This document shows, piece after piece, positions 51,312 to 61,024 of a DNA stretch of 64,000 nucleotides. The stretch is from G965197675 sp965197675. Its GTDB lineage: Bacteria > Chloroflexota > Dehalococcoidia > Plut-88900. The DNA is taken from positions 2,356,001 through 2,420,000 of the forward strand of contig OZ240221.1 in assembly GCA_965197675.1 (NCBI GenBank), in the 5' to 3' direction. A model generated the notes under the pieces. That model was given only the letters and a program-made list of their open reading frames with translations, ran no database searches and was not told where the DNA came from. The position numbers and the translations under genes were made by a program. Every line of letters starts with the position of its first letter. Within the stretch, counting starts at the first letter, position 1.

Positions 51312-52502
51312 ATGTTAGTAAAGTCCAGCAAGAAATGGATAGCAGTGATCGTTGTGCTGATGAGTGTGTTGCTGATAGCGGTCGCCTGTGGTGATGATGA
51401 TGCCACTGCAACACCAACATCAGCTCCAGACACGCCAACCCCATCTCAGCCAGTAGAGCAGCCATCACCTACGGCCGAGGCAACACCAACCCCCAGGCCC
51501 TTCGAAGGGCAAAGCATAATTTGGAGCGCCTATTCTGGGCCCTTCTACGACACCATTGCAAAGACCGTAATTCCCAGCTTCGAGGAAAAGACCGGAGCAA
51601 CGATAGACTTGGTGCCGGGAGCGGGAGACGAGCTTATTAACATTCTCGCCGCTCCGGCGGATAACCCACCCTATGACGGGATCTTTGGCTATGGGCCAGA
51701 TCATCTCAGAGGAATCGAAGAAGACGTATTGCTTCCCCTCAGGCGAGAGAACATTCCTAACTTGAACGACATCACCGACTTCCACGCATCCGACTTCGGT
51801 GAGGGTAGGGATATTAACTACGGAGCGCCCTTTGAGTTTGGATACGGCGCCATGGTATACAACAAGGAACTTTTGGGATTTACACCCACCGGATGGGATG
51901 CCTTCTGGGAACCTGAAGCCCAGGGGAAAATTGGCCTTAGCACCACCTATTGGTTTTTCCCCATCTCAGCAGCCGCCCTGGCCCTGGACCTGGAGCCAGG
52001 CCTGGATGAAATCTACTCGCCAGAGGGTTTCGACGCTGTAATAGCTAAGCTACAGGAGTTGGAGGTAGCATTCTGGTGGCAGGCTGGAGCCGAATCCGCA
52101 TCAGCATTCGAGCGGAATGACATCGCCATAGATGTGGCCGCAACCGAGCTGGGCCATCCTCTGGTTGTTCAAAACCCCGATAAGTACGGCTTCTTGCTCC
52201 CCGAAGAGGGGACTATGGGATTCATCGACTACATGATGATACCCAAGGGCACTAGAAACCGAGATTTAGCCGAGGCCTTTATCAATCATGCCCTGGATCC
52301 GGAAGTCCAAACTGCCTTTGCTGAAGAGGTGGCCTACTTCATGTCCAACAAGAATACAAGGTACGGACCTATAGCCAGTCAGTTTCTACCTCCTACAGCA
52401 GGGGAAATGGAGGAGAGGGCAATACTGCTGAAGTGGGGCTATCTCCTTGACCACTGGACCGAATACGAAGACCGTCTAAAGCGGGACGTGTTTACACAAT
52501 AG
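51312..52502 (+). CDS. Extracellular solute-binding lipoprotein (PotD/AfuA-like, family 1)
   Basis: 396 residues. Type II signal peptide with lipobox IAVAC (Cys about residue 26), then a Thr/Pro/Ser-rich linker (TPTSAPDTPTPSQPVEQPSP) typical of Chloroflexota lipoproteins. The binding fold starts at SIIWSAYSGPFYDTIAKTVIPSFEEKTG, with YNKELLGFTPTGWDAFWEPEAQGKIGL and a conserved FINHALDPEVQ near the end. Iron, polyamine or similar ligands are plausible. No permease or ATPase genes lie beside it. A strong terminator follows. Confidence 0.9.
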   Translation: MLVKSSKKWIAVIVVLMSVLLIAVACGDDDATATPTSAPDTPTPSQPVEQPSPTAEATPTPRPFEGQSIIWSAYSGPFYDTIAKTVIPSFEEKTGATIDLVPGAGDELINILAAPADNPPYDGIFGYGPDHLRGIEEDVLLPLRRENIPNLNDITDFHASDFGEGRDINYGAPFEFGYGAMVYNKELLGFTPTGWDAFWEPEAQGKIGLSTTYWFFPISAAALALDLEPGLDEIYSPEGFDAVIAKLQELEVAFWWQAGAESASAFERNDIAIDVAATELGHPLVVQNPDKYGFLLPEEGTMGFIDYMMIPKGTRNRDLAEAFINHALDPEVQTAFAEEVAYFMSNKNTRYGPIASQFLPPTAGEMEERAILLKWGYLLDHWTEYEDRLKRDVFTQ

Positions 52503-52526
52503 CACGACCCGGTTATAGCAACTGAA

Positions 52527-52560
52527 AAGGGGTGGCTCTCCTGTGGGAGAGCCACCCCTT
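52527..52560 (+). terminator. Rho-independent-type terminator after the binding-protein gene
   Basis: AAGGGGTGGCTCTCC (52527-52541), loop TGTG, GGAGAGCCACCCCTT (52546-52560): a perfect 15-bp stem 24 bp after the stop. A weak T stretch (GTTTAGAGTATTTTT) follows. Confidence 0.85.
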
Positions 52561-52766
52561 CCCGTTTAGAGTATTTTTAGAGCGTCCTTCCTACGGGCTA
52601 CTTCTGTCTACGCAGGTGATATCGCGGATAGTTGACGCGCCCACACTCCATACTACTTCCCAAAAGGTGATTAGAAGCAGAAGGACTCGAGGAACAATCG
52701 CCGACGTCAGAGCCACCTTCCAGCAGTGATCAACTATCCTATGAGTAAGCTTCGAGTATCTCGGGG

Positions 52767-53081
52767 CTAGGTCAATACCTCGCTTATCTGAATCCGGGGC
52801 TGAATGTCAGTGTAGTTGGGCACGTCCCTCATCAGCTCGCTAGCCACCTCCGTAAACGCCTCGTGAACTTCCTTCACCGAATTGAATGCCAGGTGAGCGA
52901 CAGCAACATGGGGAGGGGGATCGTTGGGGTCTGGGGCTGAGATTCCCCTATCTACTTCTATATTCAGCAGACCCCTGGGTCCCAGTAATCGCTGGGCCAG
53001 GGGTATATGATCTTTCATGTAATAACCCATGTCGAAGCTTTTTCCTGGATCGTTCGGATAGTAGATCGATACTCTGATCAT
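52767..53081 (-). CDS. EthD-family protein
   Basis: 104 residues of the dimeric alpha-beta barrel fold. The N-terminus IRVSIYYPNDPGKSFDMGYYMKDHIPLAQRLLG has the EthD pattern of YPN...FD..YY...H. EthD proteins are associated with ether or hydrocarbon degradation, but most have no assigned reaction. It follows dinB on the same strand (14 bp gap), probably on one transcript. Confidence 0.85.
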   Translation of the reverse strand: MIRVSIYYPNDPGKSFDMGYYMKDHIPLAQRLLGPRGLLNIEVDRGISAPDPNDPPPHVAVAHLAFNSVKEVHEAFTEVASELMRDVPNYTDIQPRIQISEVLT

Positions 53082-53095
53082 GTACGTCTCCCCTA

Positions 53096-54169
53096 CTAGG
53101 CTGGCGGCAGCAAAGCCATCTGAAAGCTTTCTTGAAAGTTAGAAACTCCCACTCCTATCAATCTAAATCTCCTTCCCTGACCTAACTCCTTCTGCAGTAG
53201 CTGGCAAGCCACCTGAAATACCACTCTGGAATCATCGGTGGGAGCAGGCAAGGTGGTCTGCCTTGTGAAGGTTGTAAAGTCGGAGAGGCGGAGCTTAATG
53301 AAGACGGTCTTCGCCTTCACTCCCTCCTCCTCGAGTCTAGGTATGACCCTATCTACCTGATCTTCAATCCGTTTTCTCAGGAAGGCCTCGCTAGACACGT
53401 CCTCGAGTAATGTCTCCTCAGCACTGATGGATTTGGTCTCTTGATTGGGTATGACCGGATCGTTGTCTATGCCCAGTGCGCGCTCTATCAGCTCAGGGCC
53501 TCTCTTGCCGAAGGCCTGCCGCAGCCAGGCCTCATCGCACGCCGCCAGATGACCGATGGTCTCAACGCCCCGCTCATTCAAGATAGACGCAGTCTTGGGG
53601 CCCACACCCCAGAGGAGGCTCACGTCCAACGAGGTCATAAAAGCTCTCTCCTCTCCCGGTTTGATGAGAAGTAGTCCGTCCGGCTTCGCCACCTGGGAAG
53701 CTATCTTGGCCACCGTCTTTGATACCCCCCCTCCTATGGTCACCACTAACTCAGTCTCCTGCAAAACTCTGTTCTTGAGGTCTAGAGCCACTTCCTCAAC
53801 GCTTTGCACACTCGGTATCTGTTCGCTGATATCCAGGTACGCTTCATCCATGGAGATGGGTTCAACCAAGGAGGTCAGATCTCTGAAGATGCTCATTATT
53901 CCTTCGGAAACCTGGTGATACCGATCGAACCGCGGCGCCATCCTGACCGCCTGCGGGCACATTCTCATGGCGGTGCGCATGGGCATGGCCGAGCGGACTC
54001 CGAAACTGCGGGCTTCGTAGGATGCGGAAGCTACGACACCGCGTCCCTCAGCAGACCCTCCTACCACCACCGGCTTTCCCTTAATCTCGGGATGGTCATT
54101 CTCTTCAACGGAGGCGTAGAAGGCGTCCAGGTCCGCGTGCAGGATATATCTTAGCGGCCGGCTATTCAC
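53096..54169 (-). CDS. dinB: DNA polymerase IV (DinB, Y family)
   Basis: 357-residue translesion polymerase. Catalytic motifs: ILHADLDAFYASVEE (9-23, first Asp), SYEARSFGVRSAMPM, and SMDEAYLDIS with the catalytic Asp-Glu pair. A HhH region is present (LLWGVGPKTASILNERGVETIGHL). The little-finger domain ends RRFRLIGVGVSNF. A C-terminal beta-clamp-binding peptide fits the last residues (QMALLPPA), which is a guess. Confidence 0.95.
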   Translation of the reverse strand: MNSRPLRYILHADLDAFYASVEENDHPEIKGKPVVVGGSAEGRGVVASASYEARSFGVRSAMPMRTAMRMCPQAVRMAPRFDRYHQVSEGIMSIFRDLTSLVEPISMDEAYLDISEQIPSVQSVEEVALDLKNRVLQETELVVTIGGGVSKTVAKIASQVAKPDGLLLIKPGEERAFMTSLDVSLLWGVGPKTASILNERGVETIGHLAACDEAWLRQAFGKRGPELIERALGIDNDPVIPNQETKSISAEETLLEDVSSEAFLRKRIEDQVDRVIPRLEEEGVKAKTVFIKLRLSDFTTFTRQTTLPAPTDDSRVVFQVACQLLQKELGQGRRFRLIGVGVSNFQESFQMALLPPA

Positions 54170-54215
54170 AAGACCGATTTACCTAATCGCCAACTCGTGC
54201 TGCAAGAAACCCCAG

Positions 54216-55151
54216 CTAGCCGTTCTTCGCCAGCTTTTGAAGACTCCTCATCTCTACTGCGGGTTCTTTGAGTGAAGCGACCATGGTCCAAGACACCTCA
54301 GCTATATAAACGTCCCCATGGGAATCCAAGGCGACACCGTGGGGCGCCAGGAACTGTCCATGTCCTTCGCCCATAGCTGAGTCGCCAAGCCGCGCCAGCA
54401 GCTTGCCCTCCAGGGTGTATATGCTTATGCGATGTCCAACATCGGGGGCGTCAGCAAAGTACTCATCGCCGCAGAGCTCACCTATGTAGAGGTTTCCATC
54501 GTTTCCTATGCAAATCCCACATGGTTTCCAGATGTTATTCCACATCTCCTGCAACTTGCCTTCAGTATTGAAGATCTGGACGCGGTGGTTCTCTCGATCG
54601 GCGACGTAGACGTTGTCATCTTTGTCGATGGCGATGTTATGGGGAATCACGAACTGGCCCGGATCTATACCGGAGGCGCCCCAAGACATGACGTGCTCTC
54701 CATCGGAACTGTACCGATGCACCCTAGAGTTTCCATACCCATCTACGATGAACAAATCTCCCGTTTTGGATGACACAGCGGTATGGTTCGGAAGGTTGAA
54801 GGGGTCTCCGCTCCATCGAGGAGACTCCTTGCCCAAGGTCATCAGAAGCTCGCCTTCAGGGGTAAATTTGCGAACCGTGTGATAATCGTTGTCGACTAAA
54901 TATACGGAATCGTCAGGGCCGATGGTGATACCATGGGGCTGCTTGAACTGTCCTTCTCCCCATGAGCTGAGAACATTGCCATCCCTGTCAAATACTATGA
55001 CGGGATGATTCCCTCGAGTGAAGGCATAGACCCTATCTTTAGAATCTACTGCTACTCCCGCGCACTCCTTCAATATCCAACCCTCCGGTAGCTTTGCCCA
55101 GCCATCTACTTGCTGATAAGACAAAGTACCGCTGCCTAAGATGGTCACCAT
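54216..55151 (-). CDS. NHL-repeat six-bladed beta-propeller protein
   Basis: 311 residues, almost entirely NHL repeats of the type VIPHNIAIDKDDNVYVADRENHRVQIFNTEGK, about six copies. No signal peptide is evident. Similar proteins are called 6-bladed beta-propeller or peptidyl-alpha-hydroxyglycine lyase-like. Enzymatic activity cannot be concluded from repeats. In this lineage such genes often sit among amidohydrolase and hydrolase genes, as here. Confidence 0.85.
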   Translation of the reverse strand: MVTILGSGTLSYQQVDGWAKLPEGWILKECAGVAVDSKDRVYAFTRGNHPVIVFDRDGNVLSSWGEGQFKQPHGITIGPDDSVYLVDNDYHTVRKFTPEGELLMTLGKESPRWSGDPFNLPNHTAVSSKTGDLFIVDGYGNSRVHRYSSDGEHVMSWGASGIDPGQFVIPHNIAIDKDDNVYVADRENHRVQIFNTEGKLQEMWNNIWKPCGICIGNDGNLYIGELCGDEYFADAPDVGHRISIYTLEGKLLARLGDSAMGEGHGQFLAPHGVALDSHGDVYIAEVSWTMVASLKEPAVEMRSLQKLAKNG

Positions 55152-55351
55152 GGATACACCTCCTCTTTCTTGGTGAGAGAAAACTCGCTTGTTAGAGCAA
55201 TCCTAATCTTACAAGTGAGGAAATCGCCCGTCAAACTCGCTCCGCAGTTATGAGGGGGCAAATGAGATATCCGCTCACTCCCTTCGACCTAGCTAAGGGT
55301 GAGCGGGGGTAGTTGTCTACTACAGGCTCACCTTGAGCCTGGCTAAGTGAG

Positions 55352-55468
55352 GCGAATGTCTTGTTTCTCATCCACCCCCCTCGGGGTGTTTGGGGGATGG
55401 GGGGACACCCCCCATCCCCCCCACCAGAGGGATGTGTCCTTCTAGACTCCCTCTCACTATGAGCAGGA
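55352..55468. repeat. Family A interspersed repeat, copy 10
   Basis: CCCCTCGGGGTGTTTGGGG, GATGGGGGGACACCCCCCATC (a perfect hairpin) and CCACCAGAGGGATG. The 519-bp gap 55152-55670 also has TTCGACTTGCTCAGGATGAG repeats (55503 onward) and no gene. Confidence 0.75.
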
Positions 55469-55670
55469 AGATCAGGGCATAGCTGGCTCCCGCTCATTTC
55501 CTTCGACTTGCTCAGGATGAGCGGGGGAACATCTCGAGGTGCGGCACCCTTTTCTGGATTGCCTTCATGCAGGATTCTGGGGCAGGACCATTCAGATGGG
55601 AGCTTTGGAGCAAGCTTTGGAAATACCTAGGCAGGAATTATCGGTAAAGCCGGGACGGCGCTAACCGTTG

Positions 55671-56030
55671 CTACTCCACCACTTCGGTCTTTCCGCCAGG
55701 AATGATAGATAGTTGCGAGAAAGCCGAGTCCTCTTCCGCTCCGTGCCAGTGTACCTCACCGGGTGGGACGTGAATCAGATCACCTTTTGTAACGTGATTC
55801 TCCTCTTGCTCCGTTGCCAGTATCCCCTTTCCGTCCACTACAATTACCACCTGATCTGTCGTATGAATGTGGAGCTTGGTTCGGGCACCGGGGCTGAAGT
55901 TCACGTTGACTATCGCTATGGCCTTCGACATTGGTTCTACCACCAGGTCTTGGCCAGTAACCCTTCCAGTGACTATGGAGCTGCTAACGTCCTGATGTGT
56001 AACGCTCTCAAAGTTCTTGATAACCTTCAT
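55671..56030 (-). CDS. Cupin-domain protein
   Basis: 119-residue single-domain cupin. Metal-binding motif 1 is GARTKLHIHTTDQVVIVVDGKG and motif 2 is GDLIHVPPGEVHWHGA. The small beta-barrel could be an enzyme, for example a carboxymuconolactone-type or dioxygenase-like cupin, or a binding protein. It lies 19 bp after the CocE/NonD hydrolase stop on the same strand, so the two are probably co-expressed. Confidence 0.87.
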   Translation of the reverse strand: MKVIKNFESVTHQDVSSSIVTGRVTGQDLVVEPMSKAIAIVNVNFSPGARTKLHIHTTDQVVIVVDGKGILATEQEENHVTKGDLIHVPPGEVHWHGAEEDSAFSQLSIIPGGKTEVVE

Positions 56031-56049
56031 ATCTCCTCCAATAATGAGA

Positions 56050-57807
56050 TTAACCTGGAATAATGGGTAGGGTCACGTGAGATGGGTGCTGGTTGTTATG
56101 TAAAATAGTCTGAACCGCCGGCTTCAAAGCCATTTCCTCGCTAATAGTAGCTCCCGTGTTGGGATTTCTATCGAAACGAGGGAAGTTGCTGCTGGAGACC
56201 TCCAGTCTTATACGATGGCCGGCCTTGAACACGTTGCTGGTAGCCCAAAGGTCTATAGTGTACTCATAGACCTCGTCGGGCTTGATCAGCTTTGCTTTTT
56301 CCGTAGACTCCCTATACCTGGCCCGGATAATGCCGTCGGTAAGGTTGATAACGCCACCGCATGGGCAGACGTCCAAAAGCTTTCCAGTAAAGTCGGTGTC
56401 CACAGCAGAAGAGGCAGCCCAAAGGGTCACGATGATTGGCCCTGTAACTTCCACATCTCTTTCCAGTACCTGGGTGGAGTAGACCAAAACATCGGGACGG
56501 CTTTCGATTTCTCGGTGGTCAAATGCCCCCGGAGCCACCGCCGCCTCGTAGCAGCACAGCCCTCCCCCCTTAGTGGGTACTGGGTTATGCGGGTTATACA
56601 GAAATACATCTGCCGGTTCATCGGCTGGTGCGTCCGGACTTAGACACCCATCTCCATTGAGAGTGTTGGCGTTACCCTCACTGTGTAGATAGTATTTGAC
56701 GTACCGGGTACGGGCCAGAGGCCACTCATTCTCATCTCTCCAGCAGTTAGCTCCCATGACGAAGATACGCACCGGAGACTCATCTATAATGCCGTTCTGC
56801 TCTCCCTTCAACCAGTAGTCATACCAGCGCAGCAACATAGAGGTAAGCTCGATAGACTGGCCGGCAGCCATCACCCCGAAATCGGAGTCGCCAACTATGT
56901 TGCCCAGGAAGTAGTCATGGAACCAGGGCCCCAGGATGAGCTTTTGTCCCCTACGAGCATCTTCCGTAGCGCCCTTCTCCCTCATACTCTGGAAGTTTCG
57001 TATGGTGCCCCCGAGGAAAATGTCATACCAACCACCTATATTGAAAGCTGGCGTGGTGATGTTCGGATGATGATCCTCGATTCTCCACTGCTTCCAGTAA
57101 GCATCGTCGCCGGGATGGGCCAGCCAATCGTAATAGTAGGGCGCCATACCTGGCTGCTTCAGTACTGGGTAATTCTCAAGGGGCAGGTGCTTCAGGGAGG
57201 CATCCAGGTTATCCGTTGCTTCGACGAGTCCGTCCAAGTGCTCCTGCGTGAGTCCGGACACAGAAGAAGACAGCTTGTCCCAGTTGGGCAGTGTCAGATT
57301 GGTGACGGCCCAGCTCAGGTTGAAGAAAAGCTGAAAAGCTCCGCCCTGATACGTCCAACCTTCGTAGTACTCAGACGCTGTAATGGAGGGGGCGATCGCG
57401 GTGAGGTGGGGAGGCTTAGACATGGCGGCCAGCCACTGGGTGGCTCCCACATAGGAACCTCCGAACATCCCCACCTTACCCGTCGACCATGGTTGAGCGG
57501 CAGTCCACTCCACAGTGTCATACCCATCGTCGATCTCATTCTTGAATGCGTAAAAATCCCCCTCGGATGAGAAGCGACCTCGAGTATCCTGCACCACCAC
57601 AGCGTATCCTTCTCGAGCAGCCCGGATGGCAAAATCGGGGTAGACGGAAGTCCCCATGATGTCGTTCTTGTCGTAGGGTGTTCTGCTGAGGAGTGTAGGG
57701 TACTGTCCTGAACCATCTGGCCTGTAAACATCGGCGTAGAGGGTAGTACCATCTCGCATACGGACGGGAACGTACTGGTCGACTCTAATGGCTACTTGGT
57801 CTGGCAT
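56050..57807 (-). CDS. CocE/NonD-family serine hydrolase (X-Pro dipeptidyl-peptidase S15-like)
   Basis: 585 residues. The alpha/beta hydrolase core has the nucleophile elbow GMFGGSYVGATQWLAA (Ser in GGSY). N-terminal strands (VPVRMRDGTTLYADVYRPDG...RTPYDKND) and the C-terminal jelly-roll (VLVYSTQVLERDVEVTGPI...FKAGHRIRLEVSSSNFPRFDRNPNTG) are standard for CocE-like acyl esterases and amidases. No signal peptide. The substrate is likely an ester or amide, identity unknown. Confidence 0.93.
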   Translation of the reverse strand: MPDQVAIRVDQYVPVRMRDGTTLYADVYRPDGSGQYPTLLSRTPYDKNDIMGTSVYPDFAIRAAREGYAVVVQDTRGRFSSEGDFYAFKNEIDDGYDTVEWTAAQPWSTGKVGMFGGSYVGATQWLAAMSKPPHLTAIAPSITASEYYEGWTYQGGAFQLFFNLSWAVTNLTLPNWDKLSSSVSGLTQEHLDGLVEATDNLDASLKHLPLENYPVLKQPGMAPYYYDWLAHPGDDAYWKQWRIEDHHPNITTPAFNIGGWYDIFLGGTIRNFQSMREKGATEDARRGQKLILGPWFHDYFLGNIVGDSDFGVMAAGQSIELTSMLLRWYDYWLKGEQNGIIDESPVRIFVMGANCWRDENEWPLARTRYVKYYLHSEGNANTLNGDGCLSPDAPADEPADVFLYNPHNPVPTKGGGLCCYEAAVAPGAFDHREIESRPDVLVYSTQVLERDVEVTGPIIVTLWAASSAVDTDFTGKLLDVCPCGGVINLTDGIIRARYRESTEKAKLIKPDEVYEYTIDLWATSNVFKAGHRIRLEVSSSNFPRFDRNPNTGATISEEMALKPAVQTILHNNQHPSHVTLPIIPG

Positions 57808-57906
57808 GGCTCCCCCTTCTATGTGTCAGACGATAGTCCATCTGATTAACAGAAAAGCATTTTAAGAGATTCGTTCGAGGCTGCCCTAAGCCTGAGGATC
57901 GAGGGT

Positions 57907-58701
57907 TTACTTCAAGAACTCCCTGACCAGGCTCACCACCTGCTCCCGCTGCTCTATATGAGGTAGGTGAGACGCCTCATCCACCAGCTTAATCTGCACC
58001 GGGGCATTCTCGATCCTCTTGACAAACTCTTGAGCATAGACCTCATGGATGATTCCGTCGTTCTTACCCCAGATCACTAGCGTGGGGGCTTTAATCCTGT
58101 GAATACGATGCTTCAACCCCTTGTCTGGGATTGGCCAGGTAAACTTCCCAGCGCAGGCCAGCGCCCAAGTCATCTGTATGAACTCATCTTTCTTGACTTC
58201 TTCATCTTCAGCCTCTGCCGTGGCAGCCTTGGCTATCTCTCCCTCAGGATCGTAAAAGGACGCCTTGATCACATCTTCCCTCGTCATGGCCGTCCAGTCA
58301 GTGATGGGATGATCGTCTAGCCAGAACCCCAATGAGCCCATCAGGATAAGCTTGCTCACTCGGTCTGGGTTGGTAGCTGCTATCTCTGCCGCTACCATGC
58401 CCCCATAAGAGTGGCCGATCACCGCCGCAGACTCCAGGCCCAGTGCATCGAAGAGCTCATAGTGGTACAGTACCAGGTCCCACAGGCTATCCAGATTTCG
58501 AATATCCTCCGGTTCGCCAAGGCCGGGATGAAGAGGCGCGTAGACAGTGAAGCTGCCTGACAAATCCTCCAAGAACGCATTCCACTTCACCCCGAAAGCA
58601 TCATGCAGGAACACCAGAGGAGGGCCATTCCCTCCCACTAAGACCTTGGTGGTAAACAGATCATCCCTTATGTTGAGAACCTTTTCGGTTTCTGAAGACA
58701 C
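57907..58701 (-). CDS. Alpha/beta hydrolase
   Basis: 264 residues. The oxyanion-hole segment is PPLVFLHDAFG, the nucleophile elbow VIGHSYGGMVA, the acid LVIWGKNDGIIH, and the His in DEASHLPHIEQ; a complete catalytic triad. Relatives cleave meta-fission products or esters. It is part of a same-strand run from 60024 down to 55671 (LLM oxidoreductase, this hydrolase, CocE-like hydrolase and cupin) that looks like a catabolic cluster. Confidence 0.92.
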   Translation of the reverse strand: MSSETEKVLNIRDDLFTTKVLVGGNGPPLVFLHDAFGVKWNAFLEDLSGSFTVYAPLHPGLGEPEDIRNLDSLWDLVLYHYELFDALGLESAAVIGHSYGGMVAAEIAATNPDRVSKLILMGSLGFWLDDHPITDWTAMTREDVIKASFYDPEGEIAKAATAEAEDEEVKKDEFIQMTWALACAGKFTWPIPDKGLKHRIHRIKAPTLVIWGKNDGIIHEVYAQEFVKRIENAPVQIKLVDEASHLPHIEQREQVVSLVREFLK

Positions 58702-58788
58702 GAAACTTCCCCCTACGAATTCTTTTAGTTAAACCCCTTCAAGAGGCCGGCTCGGCAGTGATGAGGCCAACGAGCACCCAGGGTCAGA

Positions 58789-60024
58789 TCAAGATACGGC
58801 TACTGGAGCCTTTGCCTTCAAGCGCTCCGGCCACCAGTGATTCTCCCAGCCTTCGTCGTCCCACGTATCTCTTATGTGGGGCATGACCTCCTTGGCAAAC
58901 AGCTCGATGTTCTTCAGGGTTAGCTCATGGGGCATGGAGCCTATGTGGAGCAGCACCATAAGGTTCCCCACGTGGAGCTTCTTAACAGCATCCTTGAGCT
59001 GGTCAACCACGGAAGATGGACTGCCGCCTATCACGAACTGCCGATCGACAAAGTCTTTATATGACCAGTCCTTCCAGGAACCAGCTCTCTCCGATGTAGT
59101 CTGAGAGGTCTTCTTCACCCAGTGTACCAGGCTGGGATAGTCCACGTGGCCTGGAGCCGCATAGAAATAGAAAGGCACCCACTGACACTTGTCGAAGAAG
59201 TACTTGATGTGTTCGGTATACTCCTCCTCCGCCTTGGCGTCAGTCTCCGATACAACGACCAGTTGCAGGAATCCCAGTCGATAAGGATTGCGGTCTTTGC
59301 CCAACTGGTCCATCCTTTCCCAGAACCGATCGACTATGCCCTTGGCGTAGTTGTTACCATAGTAGCTCAGGTAGCAGTAGCAGGCGTTATTGTTGGCGGC
59401 AAAGTCCCAAGTGCTGATGCTTCCACTGCCAGGTATCCATACTGGAGGATGAGGCTTCTGAATAGGCTTGGGCCACACGTTTACGTAGCGCAGCTGAGTG
59501 TATTTTCCGTTATAGGAGAAGATGTCATCCCTTGTCCAGGCCTGTGTTATCAGATCGTGAGCCTCCCGGTATCGTTCCCGTTGCTCTATGGGAGGAACAC
59601 CATAGCAGAAGTTGACGTCCGATGATGAGCCTAGCGGCATCCCGGCCACCAGACGGCCTCCGCTGATACAGTCCAGCATGGCATACTCTTCGGCTATGCG
59701 GGTAGCTGGTCGGGTGGTCGGTAACGTAGAGCCCATCTGAACGATGGCCGCGTTCTTCGTGCTGCGGGCAAGGACTGACCCCATGAGATTGGGATTGGGC
59801 ATGAAGCCGTAGGCGTTTTGATGGTGCTCGTTGGTACATACACCATCGAATCCCATCTGGTCTGCATAAGTTAGCTCATCCAAGGTCCAGTTGTAGTACT
59901 GCCCTACCCTCTCCGCATTGGACAGCTCGCTCCATGGAGGATCTACCCACACCGACCGGTATCTATCCTCGAAGTCATCAGGCAACTCACGGTGGGGCAT
60001 CAGATGAAACATCGAAACCTTCAT
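58789..60024 (-). CDS. LLM-class (luciferase-like) flavin-dependent oxidoreductase
   Basis: 411 residues, TIM-barrel, probably F420- or FMN-dependent. Typical segments: ADQMGFDGVCTNEHHQNAYGFMPNPNLMGSVLA, RIAEEYAMLDCISGGRLVAGMPLGSS, PHPPVWIPGSGS and FVIGGSPSSVVDQLKDAV. Such genes are greatly expanded in SAR202-type Chloroflexota, where a role in oxidising recalcitrant organic matter has been proposed. It is the first gene of the same-strand hydrolase run. Confidence 0.93.
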   Translation of the reverse strand: MKVSMFHLMPHRELPDDFEDRYRSVWVDPPWSELSNAERVGQYYNWTLDELTYADQMGFDGVCTNEHHQNAYGFMPNPNLMGSVLARSTKNAAIVQMGSTLPTTRPATRIAEEYAMLDCISGGRLVAGMPLGSSSDVNFCYGVPPIEQRERYREAHDLITQAWTRDDIFSYNGKYTQLRYVNVWPKPIQKPHPPVWIPGSGSISTWDFAANNNACYCYLSYYGNNYAKGIVDRFWERMDQLGKDRNPYRLGFLQLVVVSETDAKAEEEYTEHIKYFFDKCQWVPFYFYAAPGHVDYPSLVHWVKKTSQTTSERAGSWKDWSYKDFVDRQFVIGGSPSSVVDQLKDAVKKLHVGNLMVLLHIGSMPHELTLKNIELFAKEVMPHIRDTWDDEGWENHWWPERLKAKAPVAVS

Positions 60025-60172
60025 ATCCCCTCCTTCTCTTCACACGTTCAAGCCGACGAAGGCGTTCATTCAGAAAAGCGATTACATACTACATATTGGG
60101 GTACCGAGTGTCAACGTAACTCCGGTAACAGTTATTTTTGACGCAACACGAGGGAGACGACTGGGCTTGTGT

Positions 60173-60428
60173 GTGGCAACTTGATTGTGTTTTCTGTTTA
60201 GCTTTGAAACTTGATTGAATTTTCTGGTTCCCGTTCAAACTTGATTGAATTGTAAAAAAAGTTTTGTTTTGCGGGTTTTCCAGGCATGAAGATGTCGTTA
60301 ATCTTGATTGAGTTTTTCATCAGGTTGGGAATTATCCCACCCACCCGCCCTGATGGGTCTTGTATTTGGGGGCACATCCCCCATGCCTCCTGCCAGAGGG
60401 AAGGATCCCTCTGCACTCCCTCTGTGGA
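60173..60428. repeat. Composite repeat D-A (second locus)
   Basis: The T-rich D unit (60173-60330; GTGGCAACTTGATTG, two copies of AACTTGATTGAATT and TGTAAAAAAAGTT) joins a family A unit (60331-60428) at the same boundary as at 22815. The gap from 60025 to the PspC gene at 61025 holds only repeats. Confidence 0.75.
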
Positions 60429-60589
60429 GAGTTGGATTGCTGCGTCAGGCACGGGAATGACCTGCCTGCTGCAGGCAAGCGGGAAAGAAGGGAAGAGTAG
60501 GCGCCCCGACCCTGGGTGGGGTCTCCCGCTCCAGATTCTTCGCTTCGCTCAGAATGACAGGCTCTTAGAACCAGCGAGTGTTGCGCTCG

Positions 60590-60743
60590 TGTTTGAGTCC
60601 GTTCAGGGTGTCCTTGGGGGTGCCTGCTCCTAGGCGACGACCTATGTGAGAGATAGGGGTGATACCTCCTTTTAAGTGGGCTGTGCATTTGTATTATAGC
60701 ACGTAGGTTCTCATTTTATATAGGGCTGCGTGGCACAACAGGC
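60590..60743. repeat. Family C interspersed repeat, copy 2
   Basis: Matches 30256-30394 in several blocks with small indels. On the minus strand: TATAAT (60698-60693) and AGGAGGT (60670-60664), followed by an open stretch with no ATG, GTG or TTG near the ribosome site. It is followed at once by family A copy 12. Confidence 0.7.
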
Positions 60744-60749
60744 ATTGAG

Positions 60750-60882
60750 CCTGTCTCAGAAAGGCGACCATGTTGTTTCCCGCCCGCCCAGGTGGGTTTT
60801 TGTAAGTGGGGCACATCCCCCAACCCCCCTGCCAGAGGGATGGTTCCCTCTGGACTCCCTCCGTGGGGACTTCTAGGGCAGG
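60750..60882. repeat. Family A interspersed repeat, copy 12
   Basis: Left end CCTGTCTCAGAA (60750-60761), right end TTCTAGGGCAGG (60871-60882), imperfect inverse of each other. The core has AAGTGGGGCACATCCCCC and CCAGAGGGATGGTTCCCTCTGG. Confidence 0.8.
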
Positions 60883-61024
60883 GTTATCTAGCCGGGAGAT
60901 TTGGGAGTAAGGGTGCCGTGAATGGTATCTGGGTGCTCCATTGACCCCCCATTGTCCAAGAGGTAGGATACTCGTTGTGAGTAACGTGTTTCCCTTACGG
61001 CATGATATTGGGCGGAGGAAGGGC